DNA of 64,000 bases, from contig NZ_CADIJO010000001.1 in assembly GCF_902859705.1 (NCBI RefSeq), positions 496,001 to 560,000 on the forward strand, given 5' to 3'. Positions 37,124-46,612 of this stretch are shown here, piece by piece. The position numbers and the translations under genes are program-made. Position 1 is the stretch's first letter. Every line of letters begins with the position of its first letter. The notes beneath the pieces were generated by a model. That model saw only the letters and a list, made by a program, of their open reading frames with translations. It searched no databases and was not told the DNA's origin. This DNA comes from Achromobacter deleyi (GTDB lineage Bacteria; Pseudomonadota; Gammaproteobacteria; Burkholderiales; Burkholderiaceae_B).

Positions 37124-38944
37124 ATGGCTTCCACCGCGCCTCTCACCGTCAGCCTGGCCTCGGCCCTGAAAACCACCCGTTCCCGCCAGCGCGACCTGGA
37201 GCAACTGTCGCCCTTCGAGCTGAAGGACTACCTGATCACCCTGGCCAAGGACAGCCAGCAGACCGCCGCGCTGACCATGCTGAACGCCGGCCGCGGCAAC
37301 CCCAACTGGATCGCCACCGAACCGCGCGACGCGTTCTTCCTGCTGGGCCAGTTCGCCATGAAGGAAGCGCGCCGGGTGCGCGATGACGTGATCCTGGCGG
37401 GCATGCCGCCCAAGAAGGGCTGCGCCGACCGGCTGCGCAAGTTCCTGTCCAAGAACAAGGGCGCTGCCGGGGCGGACTTCCTGGCCGGGGTGCTGGAGTA
37501 TGGCGTCAAGATCAAGAACTTCGTGCCGGACGAATGGATCCATGAGCTGACCGACAGCATCATCGGCGACAACTACCCCGTGCCGCCCCGGTCGCTGGTG
37601 CACCTGGAGCAGGTGGTGCACGACTACCTGATCAAGGAAATGTGCGACGGCCGTCCGCCCAAGGGCAAGTTCGACCTGTTCCCGGTCGAAGGCGGCACGG
37701 CGGCCATGTGCTACATCTTCGACTCGCTGATGCAGAACGGCCTGCTCAAGCAGGGCGACACCATCGCGCTGTTCCTGCCGACCTTCACCCCGTATATCGA
37801 AATCGCGCACCTGGAGCGCTTCCAGTTCAAGATCGTGGCCATCAATGCCAGCAGCGTGCGCGCCGACGGCACCCACGACTGGCACTATCCGGCCACCGAG
37901 ATCGCCAAGCTGGAGAACCCGAAGATCAAGCTGGCGGTGACGGTGAACCCCAGCAATCCTCCGTCGGTAGCGTTCAGCCCGGTAGAGATGAAGCAGATCG
38001 TGGGCCTGATCCGCAAGAATCCGGACCTGGTGCTGGTGACCGACGACGTGTACGGCACCTTCGTGCCGAACTTCCGTTCGCTGATGGCCGAGGTGCCGCA
38101 CAACACCATCTGCGTCTATTCGTTCTCGAAGAACTTCGGGTGCACGGGCTGGCGCCTGGGCGTGATCGCGACCCACGAAAAGAACACGATGGATCGCCGC
38201 ATCGCTGAATTGCCCGCGTCGTGGAAGCAGCGCCTGAACAAGCGTTATGGTGCCATGACGATGGAGCCGGAAAAGCTCAAGTTCATTGACCGGATGGTGG
38301 CCGACAGCCGCAACGTGGCGCTGAACCACACCGCCGGCCTGTCGCTGCCGCAGCAGGTGCAGATGGGCTTTTTCGCCTTGTCGCACCTGCTGGACCTGAA
38401 GGATGCGTACAAGCACCTGACGATGCAGATCGTGCGGGCGCGCCGCGATGCGCTGTGGCGCGGCCTGGGGGCGCCGCTGCCGCCGGAAGATCCGATGCGC
38501 GGCTGGTACTACGTCGAGCTGGACTTCATGGTGTGGGCCAAGAACACCTACGGCGACGCCTTCTGCAAGTACATGACGACGAACTACGAACCGGTGGACT
38601 TCCTGTTCCGCCTGGCCGAGAAGTCGGGCGTGGTGCTGATGGACGGCGGCGGCTTCGGCGGCCCGCCTTGGTCCATCCGCATCTCGCTGGCCAACCTGGA
38701 CGATGGCGACTATTCCAAGATCGGCAAGCACATGGTCGAGGCCGCCACGGAATACGTCGAAGCCTGGAAGGCCGGCCAGCTGGTGCGTTCGGGCCCGACC
38801 GCGGGCAAGGGCCAGACCGTCAAGGCATCGGCGGCCAAGCGCAAGGCCGGCGACAAGGGCGCCGCCAAGAAGGCCGTCAAAAAAGCGGTGAAGCAGGCCG
38901 CCAAGGCGGAACGTTCCGCCAAGAAGGCCACGGCGGGCAAGTAG
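37124..38944 (+). CDS. aspD: Aspartate 4-decarboxylase (bifunctional aminotransferase/decarboxylase) with Lys/Ala-rich C-terminal tail
   Basis: The 606-residue fold-type I PLP enzyme has the PLP lysine K336 in YSFSKNFGCTGWRLG. Other family segments are LDAGRGNPNW-type N-terminal sequence (here MLNAGRGNPNW), FPVEGGTAAMCYIFDSL, NPSNPPSVAFSP and VTDDVYGTFVPNF. It decarboxylates L-aspartate to L-alanine and CO2, consuming a proton. The body ends near residue 556. The last 50 residues contain 14 Lys and 15 Ala (for example KKAVKKAVKQAAKAERSAKK) and resemble a histone-H1-like tail. It sits between two AspT-type transporters with gaps of 100 and 34 bp. Confidence 0.93.
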   Translation: MASTAPLTVSLASALKTTRSRQRDLEQLSPFELKDYLITLAKDSQQTAALTMLNAGRGNPNWIATEPRDAFFLLGQFAMKEARRVRDDVILAGMPPKKGCADRLRKFLSKNKGAAGADFLAGVLEYGVKIKNFVPDEWIHELTDSIIGDNYPVPPRSLVHLEQVVHDYLIKEMCDGRPPKGKFDLFPVEGGTAAMCYIFDSLMQNGLLKQGDTIALFLPTFTPYIEIAHLERFQFKIVAINASSVRADGTHDWHYPATEIAKLENPKIKLAVTVNPSNPPSVAFSPVEMKQIVGLIRKNPDLVLVTDDVYGTFVPNFRSLMAEVPHNTICVYSFSKNFGCTGWRLGVIATHEKNTMDRRIAELPASWKQRLNKRYGAMTMEPEKLKFIDRMVADSRNVALNHTAGLSLPQQVQMGFFALSHLLDLKDAYKHLTMQIVRARRDALWRGLGAPLPPEDPMRGWYYVELDFMVWAKNTYGDAFCKYMTTNYEPVDFLFRLAEKSGVVLMDGGGFGGPPWSIRISLANLDDGDYSKIGKHMVEAATEYVEAWKAGQLVRSGPTAGKGQTVKASAAKRKAGDKGAAKKAVKKAVKQAAKAERSAKKATAGK

Positions 38945-38978
38945 CACCCAGCAGCAACCACCAGGGCGACATGACCTT

Positions 38979-40679
38979 ATGACGTGCTCAGTCGGGTTTT
39001 TCAATAGCGTTCCCATCGCGGTGCTGTTCCTGACGGTGGGGTTGGGATACCTGATCGGCAAGCTCAAGGTCGGGCCGATTCAACTGGGCGGCGTGTGCGG
39101 CACGCTGATCGTCGCCCTGTTGATCGGCCAGACCGGCTGCCAGATGCGCGGCGACCTGAAAGAGGTCGCGTTCGCCCTGTTCATCTTCGCCATGGGCTAT
39201 TCAGGCGGGCCGCAGTTCTTTGCCAACCTGAACCGTTCCAGCCTGCGCTACATCGTGCTGCCGGTGATCGAAGCCTTGCTGGTGCTGACCATCGTGCTGG
39301 CGGCCGTGCCGCTGTTCGGGCTGGACGCGGGCACCGCGGCCGGCCTGGCAGCCGGTGCGGCGACCGAATCGGCGGTGGTGGGTACCGCCGCCGAAGCGCT
39401 CAAGCACCTGGGCCTGCCCGATGCCGACGTGCAGCGCATGGAAGCCAACATCGCCACGGCCTACACGCTGACCTACCTGGTGGGACTGATCAGCATCGTC
39501 TTCTTCACCAGCCAGGTGGCGCCGGCCCTGCTGCGCATCAATCTGCGCGAGGCATCCAAGGCGCTGGAAGAAAAGCTGGGCGTGGCCTCGGGGGAAAGCG
39601 AAGACAGCAACCTGCCGACGCTGCCGCGCCTGGTGGGACGTTCGCACGTGGTCAAGGATGCGGACGGCAAGACGGTGGCCGAGGTCGAGGCGGCGCTGGG
39701 CGGGCGCACGGCCATCAGCCGCATCCTGCGCAATGGCGAGGCGGTCGACGCCGAACCCGGCGACACGCTGGCGACTGGCGACATCGTGGTGGTGCTGGGC
39801 CTGCGCCGTTTCGCGTTGCGGGCCGGCTCGGTGATCGGGCCGGAAATCCAGCTGCCCGAAGCCCACGCCGATGATCTGCAGTTGAGCGAGCTGGCGATCA
39901 TCGTCAGCAAGAAGGCAGTCAACGGCCATACGGTGGGCGAACTGGCCCAGCGGCCGCGCGCCAAGCGGGCCCGCGGCGTGTTTCTGCAATCGATCCAGCG
40001 ATCCGGGCACATGTTGCCGGTCACGCCCGCCACGGTGGTGCAGTACGGCGACCTGGTGACGCTGGTGGGCACCGAGCCGGAACTGTCCGAGGCCGGGGCG
40101 GCGCTGGGCAACGAACTGCGCCGCAGCGGCGTCACCGACCTGGTGTTCCTGGCGTTCGGCATCCTGGCCGGGTTGCTGATAGGCAGCCTGAGCGCGCGCC
40201 TGTGGGGCATTCCGGTTTCTCTGGGCAGCGGTGGCGGCGCCCTGGTCAGCGGCCTGGTGTGCGGCTGGATCAACGCCAAGCGGCCCGCGCTGGGCCATAT
40301 GCCCGACCACGCGGTGCAGTTGCTCAAGGACCTGGGGCTGGCGGTGTTCGTGGCCTGCGTCGGGCTGTCGGCCGGGCCCGAAGCGGTGTCGCTGATCCGC
40401 GAGCATGGCGCCGTGCTGCCCTTGATCGGGCTGCTGGTGTCCCTGGGGCCGGCCTGCCTGTCGCTGTGGGTCGGCCACAAGCTGCTCAAGATAGAAGGGC
40501 CGCTGCTGGTGGGGGCCATCGCCGGCCAGCACGTCAGCACGCCGGCCATCAGCGCGATTCTGGGGGCGAGCGGCAGCGCCGTGCCGCTGCTGGGCTATAC
40601 CGTCACCTACGCCATCGCCAACGTGCTGCTGCCGGTGCTGGGGCCGATCATCGTGTCGCTGGCGTATCACCTGAGCTGA
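38979..40679 (+). CDS. aspT: Aspartate:alanine exchanger family transporter (AspT type), copy 2
   Basis: The 566-residue AAEx-family protein has the same layout as copy 1: TM half, two TrkA-C-like domains (~210-375), TM half. The sequence is clearly diverged (VGLGYLIGKLKVG; AMGYSGGPQFFANL; AGAATESAVVGTAAEAL). Divergence and different charged residues in the TM halves suggest a distinct substrate or coupling, not a recent duplicate. An out-of-frame ATG at 38971 ends after three codons, so 38979 is the start. It closes the aspT-aspD-aspT cassette. Confidence 0.88.
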   Translation: MTCSVGFFNSVPIAVLFLTVGLGYLIGKLKVGPIQLGGVCGTLIVALLIGQTGCQMRGDLKEVAFALFIFAMGYSGGPQFFANLNRSSLRYIVLPVIEALLVLTIVLAAVPLFGLDAGTAAGLAAGAATESAVVGTAAEALKHLGLPDADVQRMEANIATAYTLTYLVGLISIVFFTSQVAPALLRINLREASKALEEKLGVASGESEDSNLPTLPRLVGRSHVVKDADGKTVAEVEAALGGRTAISRILRNGEAVDAEPGDTLATGDIVVVLGLRRFALRAGSVIGPEIQLPEAHADDLQLSELAIIVSKKAVNGHTVGELAQRPRAKRARGVFLQSIQRSGHMLPVTPATVVQYGDLVTLVGTEPELSEAGAALGNELRRSGVTDLVFLAFGILAGLLIGSLSARLWGIPVSLGSGGGALVSGLVCGWINAKRPALGHMPDHAVQLLKDLGLAVFVACVGLSAGPEAVSLIREHGAVLPLIGLLVSLGPACLSLWVGHKLLKIEGPLLVGAIAGQHVSTPAISAILGASGSAVPLLGYTVTYAIANVLLPVLGPIIVSLAYHLS

Positions 40680-40890
40680 GTAGACCGCGCAGTGCGGTGC
40701 CGGTGATGCGGCGCGGTTGTCGCGGCGACTTTGCGAGCGGCGCGCCCGCAAACCGCGGTTGAGGGTTTAAGATCGGTTAGGGAAACCACCGAGACCGTCC
40801 ATCGACCCGCGCCACGCGTGTCACCGAAGGCGGCGCCCCCCCGCATACCGCCGCGTCCGCCGTCACGGACGACAGGCTCATGGAGACACG

Positions 40891-42717
40891 ATGCCCTACC
40901 TTACCCCTCTGCAGGATTTCCGCTTTGCGCTGAAAGAACTGGCTGGCCTGGACGACGTCCTGAAATTGCCCGGCTTCGAAGAGGTGACGCCCGACCTGGT
41001 GGACGCCATCCTGGAAGAAAATGGCCGCTTCGTCGAGCAGGCGATTGCGCCGCTGAACGTGCCGGGCGACACCCGGCCGCCCGTCTGGAACGATGGGCAC
41101 GTGACGGCCACGCCGGGCTACGCGCAGGGTTTCAAGGACTATGCCGCCGGGGGCTGGCAGGGCCTGCAGCATCCGCAGGCCTGGGGCGGGCAAGGGCTGC
41201 CCAAGCTGGTCGCCGCCGCGCCTGGCGAAAACATCCAGGCGGCCAGCCTGGCATTCTCGTTGTGTCCGATGCTGACCGACGGCGTGATCGAGGCCATCCT
41301 GACGGTGGGGTCCGACGAGCAACGAAAAAAGTTCGTCCCCAATTTGATCGGCGGCAAGTGGACGGGCACCATGAACCTGACCGAGCCGCAGGCCGGTTCG
41401 GACCTGGCGCAGGTGGCCACGCGCGCCGTGCGCCAGGAAGACGGCAGCTTCCGGTTGTCCGGCCAGAAGATCTTCATCACTTACGGCGAGCACGACCTGG
41501 CCGAGAACATCATCCACCTGGTGCTGGCGCGCACGCCGGACGCCCCGCCTGGGGTGAAGGGCATTTCGCTGTTCATCGTGCCCAAGTTCCTGGTCGGCGC
41601 CGACGGCAGCCTGGGTGCGCGCAACGACGTCTGGTGCGCGTCGCTGGAGCACAAGCTGGGCATCCACGGCAGCCCCACCGCGGTGCTGCTGTACGGCTCG
41701 GGCAAGGGGGAAGCCGGCGAGGGCGCGGTGGGCTACCTGGTGGGCGAGCTGAACCGCGGGCTGGAATACATGTTCATCATGATGAACGCCGCCCGCTATT
41801 CGGTGGGGCAGCAGGGCATCGGCGTGTCCGAACGCGCCTACCAGCACGCGCTGGCCTATGCACGCGAGCGGGTGCAGGGGCGGGCAGTGGAAGGCTCGGC
41901 CGCGCCGGTCGCTATCGCGCGCCATCCGGACGTGCAGCGCATGCTGCTGACCATGAAGGCGCTGACCGAGGCGGCGCGGGCCGTGTCTTATGTGACGGCG
42001 GCGGCGCACGACAAGGGCACGCACCATCCCGATCCCGAGCAGCGCGCCCGCAACCGGGCGTTCTACGAATACATGGTGCCCATCGTGAAGGGCTTTTCGA
42101 CCGAGTCCGCCGTCGAGGTGGCGTCGCTGGGCATCCAGGTGCACGGCGGCATGGGCTACATCGAAGAGACCGGCGCGGCGCAGTATTACCGCGATGCCCG
42201 CATCCTGCCCATCTATGAAGGCACCACCGCGATCCAGGCCAACGACCTGGTCAGCCGCAAGACGCAACGCGACGCGGGCGCCACGGCCTACGCCGCCATC
42301 GCTGCCATGCGCGAAACGCTGCGGGCGGTCGAGGCCGAATCCTCGCGCGCTTCGGGCGCCGAGCGCGATGGCCTGCGCTTGCTGCGCGACAACCTGGACA
42401 GCGCGATCCAGGCCTATGAGGCCGGGGTGGAATTCATACTTGAGCAATCGGCCGCGAACATCCGCGCGGTCTATTCCAGCAGCGTGCCTTACCTGATGCT
42501 GGCCGGCGTGGTGCATGGCGGCTGGCAGATGGCGCGCGCGGTGCTGGCATGCCGCCGGCGTCTGGCCGGGGGCTCGACCGATCCGTTCCACCGCGAGAAG
42601 CTGGCCACCGGATTGTTCTATGCGGCGCACATCCTGCCGCGCGCCTTGGCGCTGTCCGCCGCGGTGCGCGCCGGGGTGGTCGCGGACGCGTGCGGGGCCG
42701 CTGCGAATATTGCATAA
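40891..42717 (+). CDS. Acyl-CoA dehydrogenase (long form with C-terminal extra domain)
   Basis: The 608-residue FAD enzyme has the N-terminal extension typical of the ~600-residue class, MNLTEPQAGSDLA (flavin-binding), GQKIFITYGEHD and GIQVHGGMGYIEETGAAQYYRDARILPIYEGTTAIQ, with the catalytic Glu in YEGTT. A C-terminal 'acyl-CoA dehydrogenase C' helical domain (~475-600) follows. It oxidises acyl-CoA and passes electrons to ETF. In related genomes this type of gene directly follows etfBA; here ~5.7 kb separate them. GGAGAC precedes the ATG. Confidence 0.92.
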   Translation: MPYLTPLQDFRFALKELAGLDDVLKLPGFEEVTPDLVDAILEENGRFVEQAIAPLNVPGDTRPPVWNDGHVTATPGYAQGFKDYAAGGWQGLQHPQAWGGQGLPKLVAAAPGENIQAASLAFSLCPMLTDGVIEAILTVGSDEQRKKFVPNLIGGKWTGTMNLTEPQAGSDLAQVATRAVRQEDGSFRLSGQKIFITYGEHDLAENIIHLVLARTPDAPPGVKGISLFIVPKFLVGADGSLGARNDVWCASLEHKLGIHGSPTAVLLYGSGKGEAGEGAVGYLVGELNRGLEYMFIMMNAARYSVGQQGIGVSERAYQHALAYARERVQGRAVEGSAAPVAIARHPDVQRMLLTMKALTEAARAVSYVTAAAHDKGTHHPDPEQRARNRAFYEYMVPIVKGFSTESAVEVASLGIQVHGGMGYIEETGAAQYYRDARILPIYEGTTAIQANDLVSRKTQRDAGATAYAAIAAMRETLRAVEAESSRASGAERDGLRLLRDNLDSAIQAYEAGVEFILEQSAANIRAVYSSSVPYLMLAGVVHGGWQMARAVLACRRRLAGGSTDPFHREKLATGLFYAAHILPRALALSAAVRAGVVADACGAAANIA

Positions 42718-42870
42718 GGTTATATGCCTTGCGTATTTCCCCCGCAACAGGTTTGATGGAAGAATCGATTTCCGGGGCGGCCCTTGCCGCCACTGAAACG
42801 ATTACCCGGTGGGTCCCGGGCCTGGAGACCCGCCGGTTCCGCAAACCTGAATGCGCACGCAGGAGACACC

Positions 42871-43512
42871 ATGAGTCATCTACGCCTGGGCGATACCGCC
42901 CCCGATTTCGAACAGGAATCCTCGGCCGGCCCGATCCGCTTCCATGAGTATCTGGGCAATAGCTGGGGTGTCCTTTTCTCGCATCCGGCCGACTTCACGC
43001 CGGTCTGCACGACCGAGCTGGGCTACACCGCCAAGCTGGCCGATGAATTCGCCAAGCGCAACGTGAAAGTACTGGCCCTGTCCGTGGACGGCGCCGATTC
43101 GCACAGCAAGTGGATCGAAGACATCAACGACACGCAGTCCACCAAGGTCAATTTCCCGATCCTGGCCGACAAGGACCGCAAGGTGTCCGAGCTGTACGAC
43201 ATGATCCACCCGAACGCCAACGCCACCCTGACGGTGCGCTCGGTGTTCATCATCGACCCGAACAAGAAGGTTCGCCTGACCATCACGTACCCGGCCAGCA
43301 CCGGCCGCAACTTCAACGAGATCCTGCGCGTCATCGATTCGCTGCAGCTGACCGACAGCCACAGCGTGGCCACGCCGGTCAACTGGGAAGACGGCGACGA
43401 CGTGATCATCGTTCCGTCCCTGCAGGACGAAGCCGTGATCAAGCAGAAATTCCCCAAGGGCTACAAGGCCGTGCGCCCGTACCTGCGCATTACGCCGCAA
43501 CCGAATAAGTAA
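42871..43512 (+). CDS. 1-Cys peroxiredoxin (Prx6 family)
   Basis: The 213-residue peroxiredoxin has the peroxidatic Cys46 in HPADFTPVCTTELGYTAKL. Cys46 is the only cysteine in the protein, so there is no resolving Cys and the enzyme is 1-Cys type. The long Prx6 C-terminal domain is present (VNWEDGDDVIIVP...FPKGYKAVRPYLRITPQ). It reduces hydrogen peroxide and organic peroxides in the cytosol with an external thiol. AGGAGA lies 7 bp before the ATG. It stands alone, with its own terminator. Confidence 0.95.
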   Translation: MSHLRLGDTAPDFEQESSAGPIRFHEYLGNSWGVLFSHPADFTPVCTTELGYTAKLADEFAKRNVKVLALSVDGADSHSKWIEDINDTQSTKVNFPILADKDRKVSELYDMIHPNANATLTVRSVFIIDPNKKVRLTITYPASTGRNFNEILRVIDSLQLTDSHSVATPVNWEDGDDVIIVPSLQDEAVIKQKFPKGYKAVRPYLRITPQPNK

Positions 43513-43578
43513 ATAAGAAAATCGTGCGCAAGGCGGCCCGCGCCGCCTTGCCCGATTTCGGCGGGCAAGGCCCGTAGC

Positions 43579-43612
43579 GCCGCGTTTTCCCCTGGGAAAG
43601 CGCGGCTTTTTT
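43579..43612 (+). terminator. Rho-independent terminator after the peroxiredoxin gene
   Basis: GCCGCGTTTTCC / GGAAAGCGCGGC form a 12-bp stem with one G-T pair and a short loop, followed by TTTTTT. Confidence 0.85.
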
Positions 43613-43747
43613 GCATTTTGGGGGCGCCGCGCACCGCTGCGCTATATGCCTGGGAGCGATGAGCAATCAAAGAATGATTCGTTCCGTTCAGAACAGGCCC
43701 CCGGCAAACTTGCTTCCACATTGCCAAACACGGGAAGGGAGCAAGGA

Positions 43748-44776
43748 ATGTCTTTCAGGAAAGCGGGTTGGTTGGCCGCCTTGGCCGCAGTGACGGTGTC
43801 CTTTGCCGCGATCGCGCCGGCCCAGGCGCAGCAGAAGCAGACCCTGTTGAACGTGTCCTACGATCCGACGCGCGAGCTGTACCGCGCCATCGATGACGCC
43901 TTCATCAAGCAATACAAGGAAAAGGCCAACGTCGATCTGACGATTCGCCAGTCGCACGGCGGTTCGGGCCGCCAGGCGCGCTCGGTCATCGACGGGCTGG
44001 AAGCCGACGTGGTGACGCTGGCGCTGGCCTACGACATCGACGCCATCGCCGATCGCGGCCTGGTGCCCGAGAACTGGCAGGCGCGCCTGCCGCAGAACAG
44101 CTCGCCGTACACCTCGACCATCGTGTTCCTGGTGCGCAAGGGCAACCCCAAGCAGATCAAGGACTGGGACGACCTCATCAAGGACGGCGTGCAGGTGATC
44201 ACGCCCAACCCGAAGACCTCGGGCGGCGCGCGCTGGAATTACCTGGCGGCCTGGGCCTACGCGCTGGAAAAGAACGGCGGCAGCGAAGAGAAGGCGCGCG
44301 CCTACGTCGGCGATCTGCTCAAGCATGTGCCGGTGCTGGATACCGGTGCCCGTGGTGCCACCACCACCTTCGTCGAGCGCGGCGTGGGCGACGTGCTGCT
44401 GGCCTGGGAAAACGAGGCCTTCCTGGCGCTCGAGGAACTGGGTCCGGACAAGTTCGATATCGTGGTGCCGTCGCTGTCCATCCTGGCCGAGCCGCCCGTG
44501 GCCATCGTCGACAAGATCGTCGACAAGAAGGGCACCCGCGCCGCGGCGCAAGCCTATCTTGAATTCCTGTACACGCCCGCCGCGCAGGAAATCATCGCCA
44601 AGAACTACTACCGCCCGATCGACAAGACCGTGGCCGCCAAGTACGAAAGCAAATTCCCGAAGGTCAAGCTGGTGACGATCGACGACAAGATCTTCGGCGG
44701 CTGGCGCAAGGCGCAGAAGGATCACTTCAGCGACGGCGGCACGTTTGACCAGATCTACCAGCCGCAGAAGAAATAA
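43748..44776 (+). CDS. sbp: Sulfate/thiosulfate ABC transporter substrate-binding protein
   Basis: The 342-residue precursor has a signal peptide ([13 protein letters not shown]). The sulfate-binding family signatures are present: [67 protein letters not shown] and [13 protein letters not shown]. It delivers sulfate to CysTWA and is the first gene of the seven-gene assimilatory operon. The start at 43748 follows AAGGA and gives a well-formed signal peptide; an in-frame start at 43646 would bury it. Confidence 0.95.
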   Translation: MSFRKAGWLAALAAVTVSFAAIAPAQAQQKQTLLNVSYDPTRELYRAIDDAFIKQYKEKANVDLTIRQSHGGSGRQARSVIDGLEADVVTLALAYDIDAIADRGLVPENWQARLPQNSSPYTSTIVFLVRKGNPKQIKDWDDLIKDGVQVITPNPKTSGGARWNYLAAWAYALEKNGGSEEKARAYVGDLLKHVPVLDTGARGATTTFVERGVGDVLLAWENEAFLALEELGPDKFDIVVPSLSILAEPPVAIVDKIVDKKGTRAAAQAYLEFLYTPAAQEIIAKNYYRPIDKTVAAKYESKFPKVKLVTIDDKIFGGWRKAQKDHFSDGGTFDQIYQPQKK

Positions 44777-44800
44777 GCGGACAACCAGCGGACGACGGCC

Positions 44801-45691
44801 ATGACTTCAGCCTCGATTCCGGCGGCAAAGGGCGCGCAGGCGCCTTTTGCCGTTCGGCGCAACAGCCCGGGCGTGCTGCCCGGTTTCGGCATTTCCATGG
44901 GCTACGCGGTGCTGTACCTGAGCGTGCTCGTGCTGATCCCCCTGGCGGCCTTGCCGATCAAGAGCGCCTCGCTCGGTTGGCAGGGTTTCTGGGACGCCGT
45001 GACGGCGCCGCGCGTGGTGGCGTCGTACCAGCTGACCTTCGGCGCATCGCTGCTGGCGGCGCTGGTGAACCTGGTGTTCGGCACCATCGTGGCCTGGGTG
45101 CTGGTGCGTTATCGCTTTCCCGGCAAGAAGATCCTGGACGCCCTGGTCGACCTGCCGTTCGCTTTGCCCACGGCGGTGGCCGGCATCGCGCTGACGGCGC
45201 TGTATTCCGAAAAAGGCTGGCTGGGCGCGCCGCTGGCCGAGTGGTTCGGTCTGAAAGTGGCGTTCACGCCGCTGGGTATCGTGATTGCGCTGATCTTCAT
45301 CGGCGTGCCGTTCGTGGTGCGCACGGTGCAGCCGGTGCTGGAAGACGTCGAACGCGAGATCGAGGAAGCCGCGGCCAGCCTGGGCGCCGACCGCTGGCAG
45401 ACCATCCGCCGCGTGCTGCTGCCCACGATCCTGCCCGCGCTGATGACCGGGTTCGCGCTGGCATTCGCGCGCGCAGTGGGGGAATACGGGTCGGTGGTTT
45501 TCATCGCCGGCAACATGCCGATGGTGTCCGAGATCACGCCGCTTCTGATCATCGCCAAGCTGGAGCAGTTCGACTATGCCGGCGCTGCGGCGATCGCGAC
45601 CGTGATGCTGGCGTTGTCCTTCGTGCTGCTGCTGGTCATCAATCTGCTGCAGGGCTGGCAAGCCCGTCGCGGCTTGGGGAGACAGGCATGA
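44801..45691 (+). CDS. cysT: Sulfate ABC transporter permease subunit CysT
   Basis: The 296-residue permease has a six-TM core and the EAA cytoplasmic loop [25 protein letters not shown] that docks on CysA. It is 24 bp downstream of sbp and overlaps cysW by 4 bp. 'AEKGWLG'-type periplasmic loops ([18 protein letters not shown]) mark the CysT/CysU subfamily. Confidence 0.96.
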   Translation: MTSASIPAAKGAQAPFAVRRNSPGVLPGFGISMGYAVLYLSVLVLIPLAALPIKSASLGWQGFWDAVTAPRVVASYQLTFGASLLAALVNLVFGTIVAWVLVRYRFPGKKILDALVDLPFALPTAVAGIALTALYSEKGWLGAPLAEWFGLKVAFTPLGIVIALIFIGVPFVVRTVQPVLEDVEREIEEAAASLGADRWQTIRRVLLPTILPALMTGFALAFARAVGEYGSVVFIAGNMPMVSEITPLLIIAKLEQFDYAGAAAIATVMLALSFVLLLVINLLQGWQARRGLGRQA

Positions 45692-46587
45692 GCGCTGTAG
45701 ACCGTCCGGCCCACCTGACCGAGCCGCGCTGGGTGCGCGGCGTGCTGCTGTTTCTGGCGCTGGGCTTTCTGACGCTGTTTCTGCTGGTGCCGCTGGCCGC
45801 CGTGTTCATCGAGGCGTTCCGCAAGGGCTGGCAGCTGTATCTGGATGCCATCGTCGAACCCGATGCCTGGTCGGCCATCAAGCTGACGCTGCTGGTGGCG
45901 GCCATTGCGCTGCCGGTGAACCTGGTGTTCGGCGTGGCCGCGGCCTGGGCCATCACCAAATTCCAGTTCCGCGGCAAGCAGTTCCTGATCACCCTGATCG
46001 ACTTGCCGTTTTCGGTGTCGCCAGTGGTGGCGGGGCTGGTGTTCGTGCTGCTGTTCGGTACCCAAGGCTGGTTCGGCGGCTGGCTGCAGGACAACGACAT
46101 CAAGATCGTCTACGCCGTGCCCGGCATCATCCTGGCCACGCTGTTCGTGACCTTTCCGTTCGTCGCGCGCGAGCTGATTCCGCTGATGCAGGCGCAGGGC
46201 AGCGAAGAAGAGCAGGCCGCGCTGACGCTGGGCGCCAGCGGCTGGCAGATCTTCTGGCGGGTGACGCTGCCCAATATCAAGTGGGGCCTGCTGTACGGCG
46301 CGATTCTCTGCAATGCGCGCGCGATGGGCGAGTTTGGCGCGGTGTCGGTCGTGTCCGGCCAGATCCGCGGCCTGACCAACACCATGACCCTGCACGTCGA
46401 GATTCTCTACAACGAATATCAGTACTCGGCGGCGTTCGCGGTGGCCTCGCTGTTGGCGCTCCTGGCGCTGGTGACGCTGGTGGCCAAGAACGTGGTCGAG
46501 TGGCGCAACGCGCGCTATCTGCGGGCGGCGGAACTGCCGGTCGAATATCCCGGGCCCGTGACGGCCATCAAGCCGGCCGCCGCCTGA
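45688..46587 (+). CDS. cysW: Sulfate ABC transporter permease subunit CysW
   Basis: The 299-residue second permease has [19 protein letters not shown], the EAA-like loop [20 protein letters not shown] and [19 protein letters not shown], signatures of CysW. It forms the heterodimeric channel with CysT. The ATG overlaps the cysT stop; longer in-frame sequence upstream is only a shadow of cysT. Confidence 0.96.
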   Translation: MSAVDRPAHLTEPRWVRGVLLFLALGFLTLFLLVPLAAVFIEAFRKGWQLYLDAIVEPDAWSAIKLTLLVAAIALPVNLVFGVAAAWAITKFQFRGKQFLITLIDLPFSVSPVVAGLVFVLLFGTQGWFGGWLQDNDIKIVYAVPGIILATLFVTFPFVARELIPLMQAQGSEEEQAALTLGASGWQIFWRVTLPNIKWGLLYGAILCNARAMGEFGAVSVVSGQIRGLTNTMTLHVEILYNEYQYSAAFAVASLLALLALVTLVAKNVVEWRNARYLRAAELPVEYPGPVTAIKPAAA

Positions 46588-46612
46588 TGCGGCCGGCCAG
46601 ACGGAGACAAGC

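Noticed and set aside
37007-39067. 686-codon open frame antisense to aspD
   Set aside because: Same shadow effect; composition is His/Val/Gly/Arg-rich and it has no ribosome-binding site.
35332-40679. Two AspT genes as a recent tandem duplication or assembly error
   Set aside because: The two proteins share layout but differ throughout in sequence, and a different gene lies between them.
40777-42747. 656-codon open frame antisense to the acyl-CoA dehydrogenase
   Set aside because: Shadow of a clearly functional gene; no domain or start signal.
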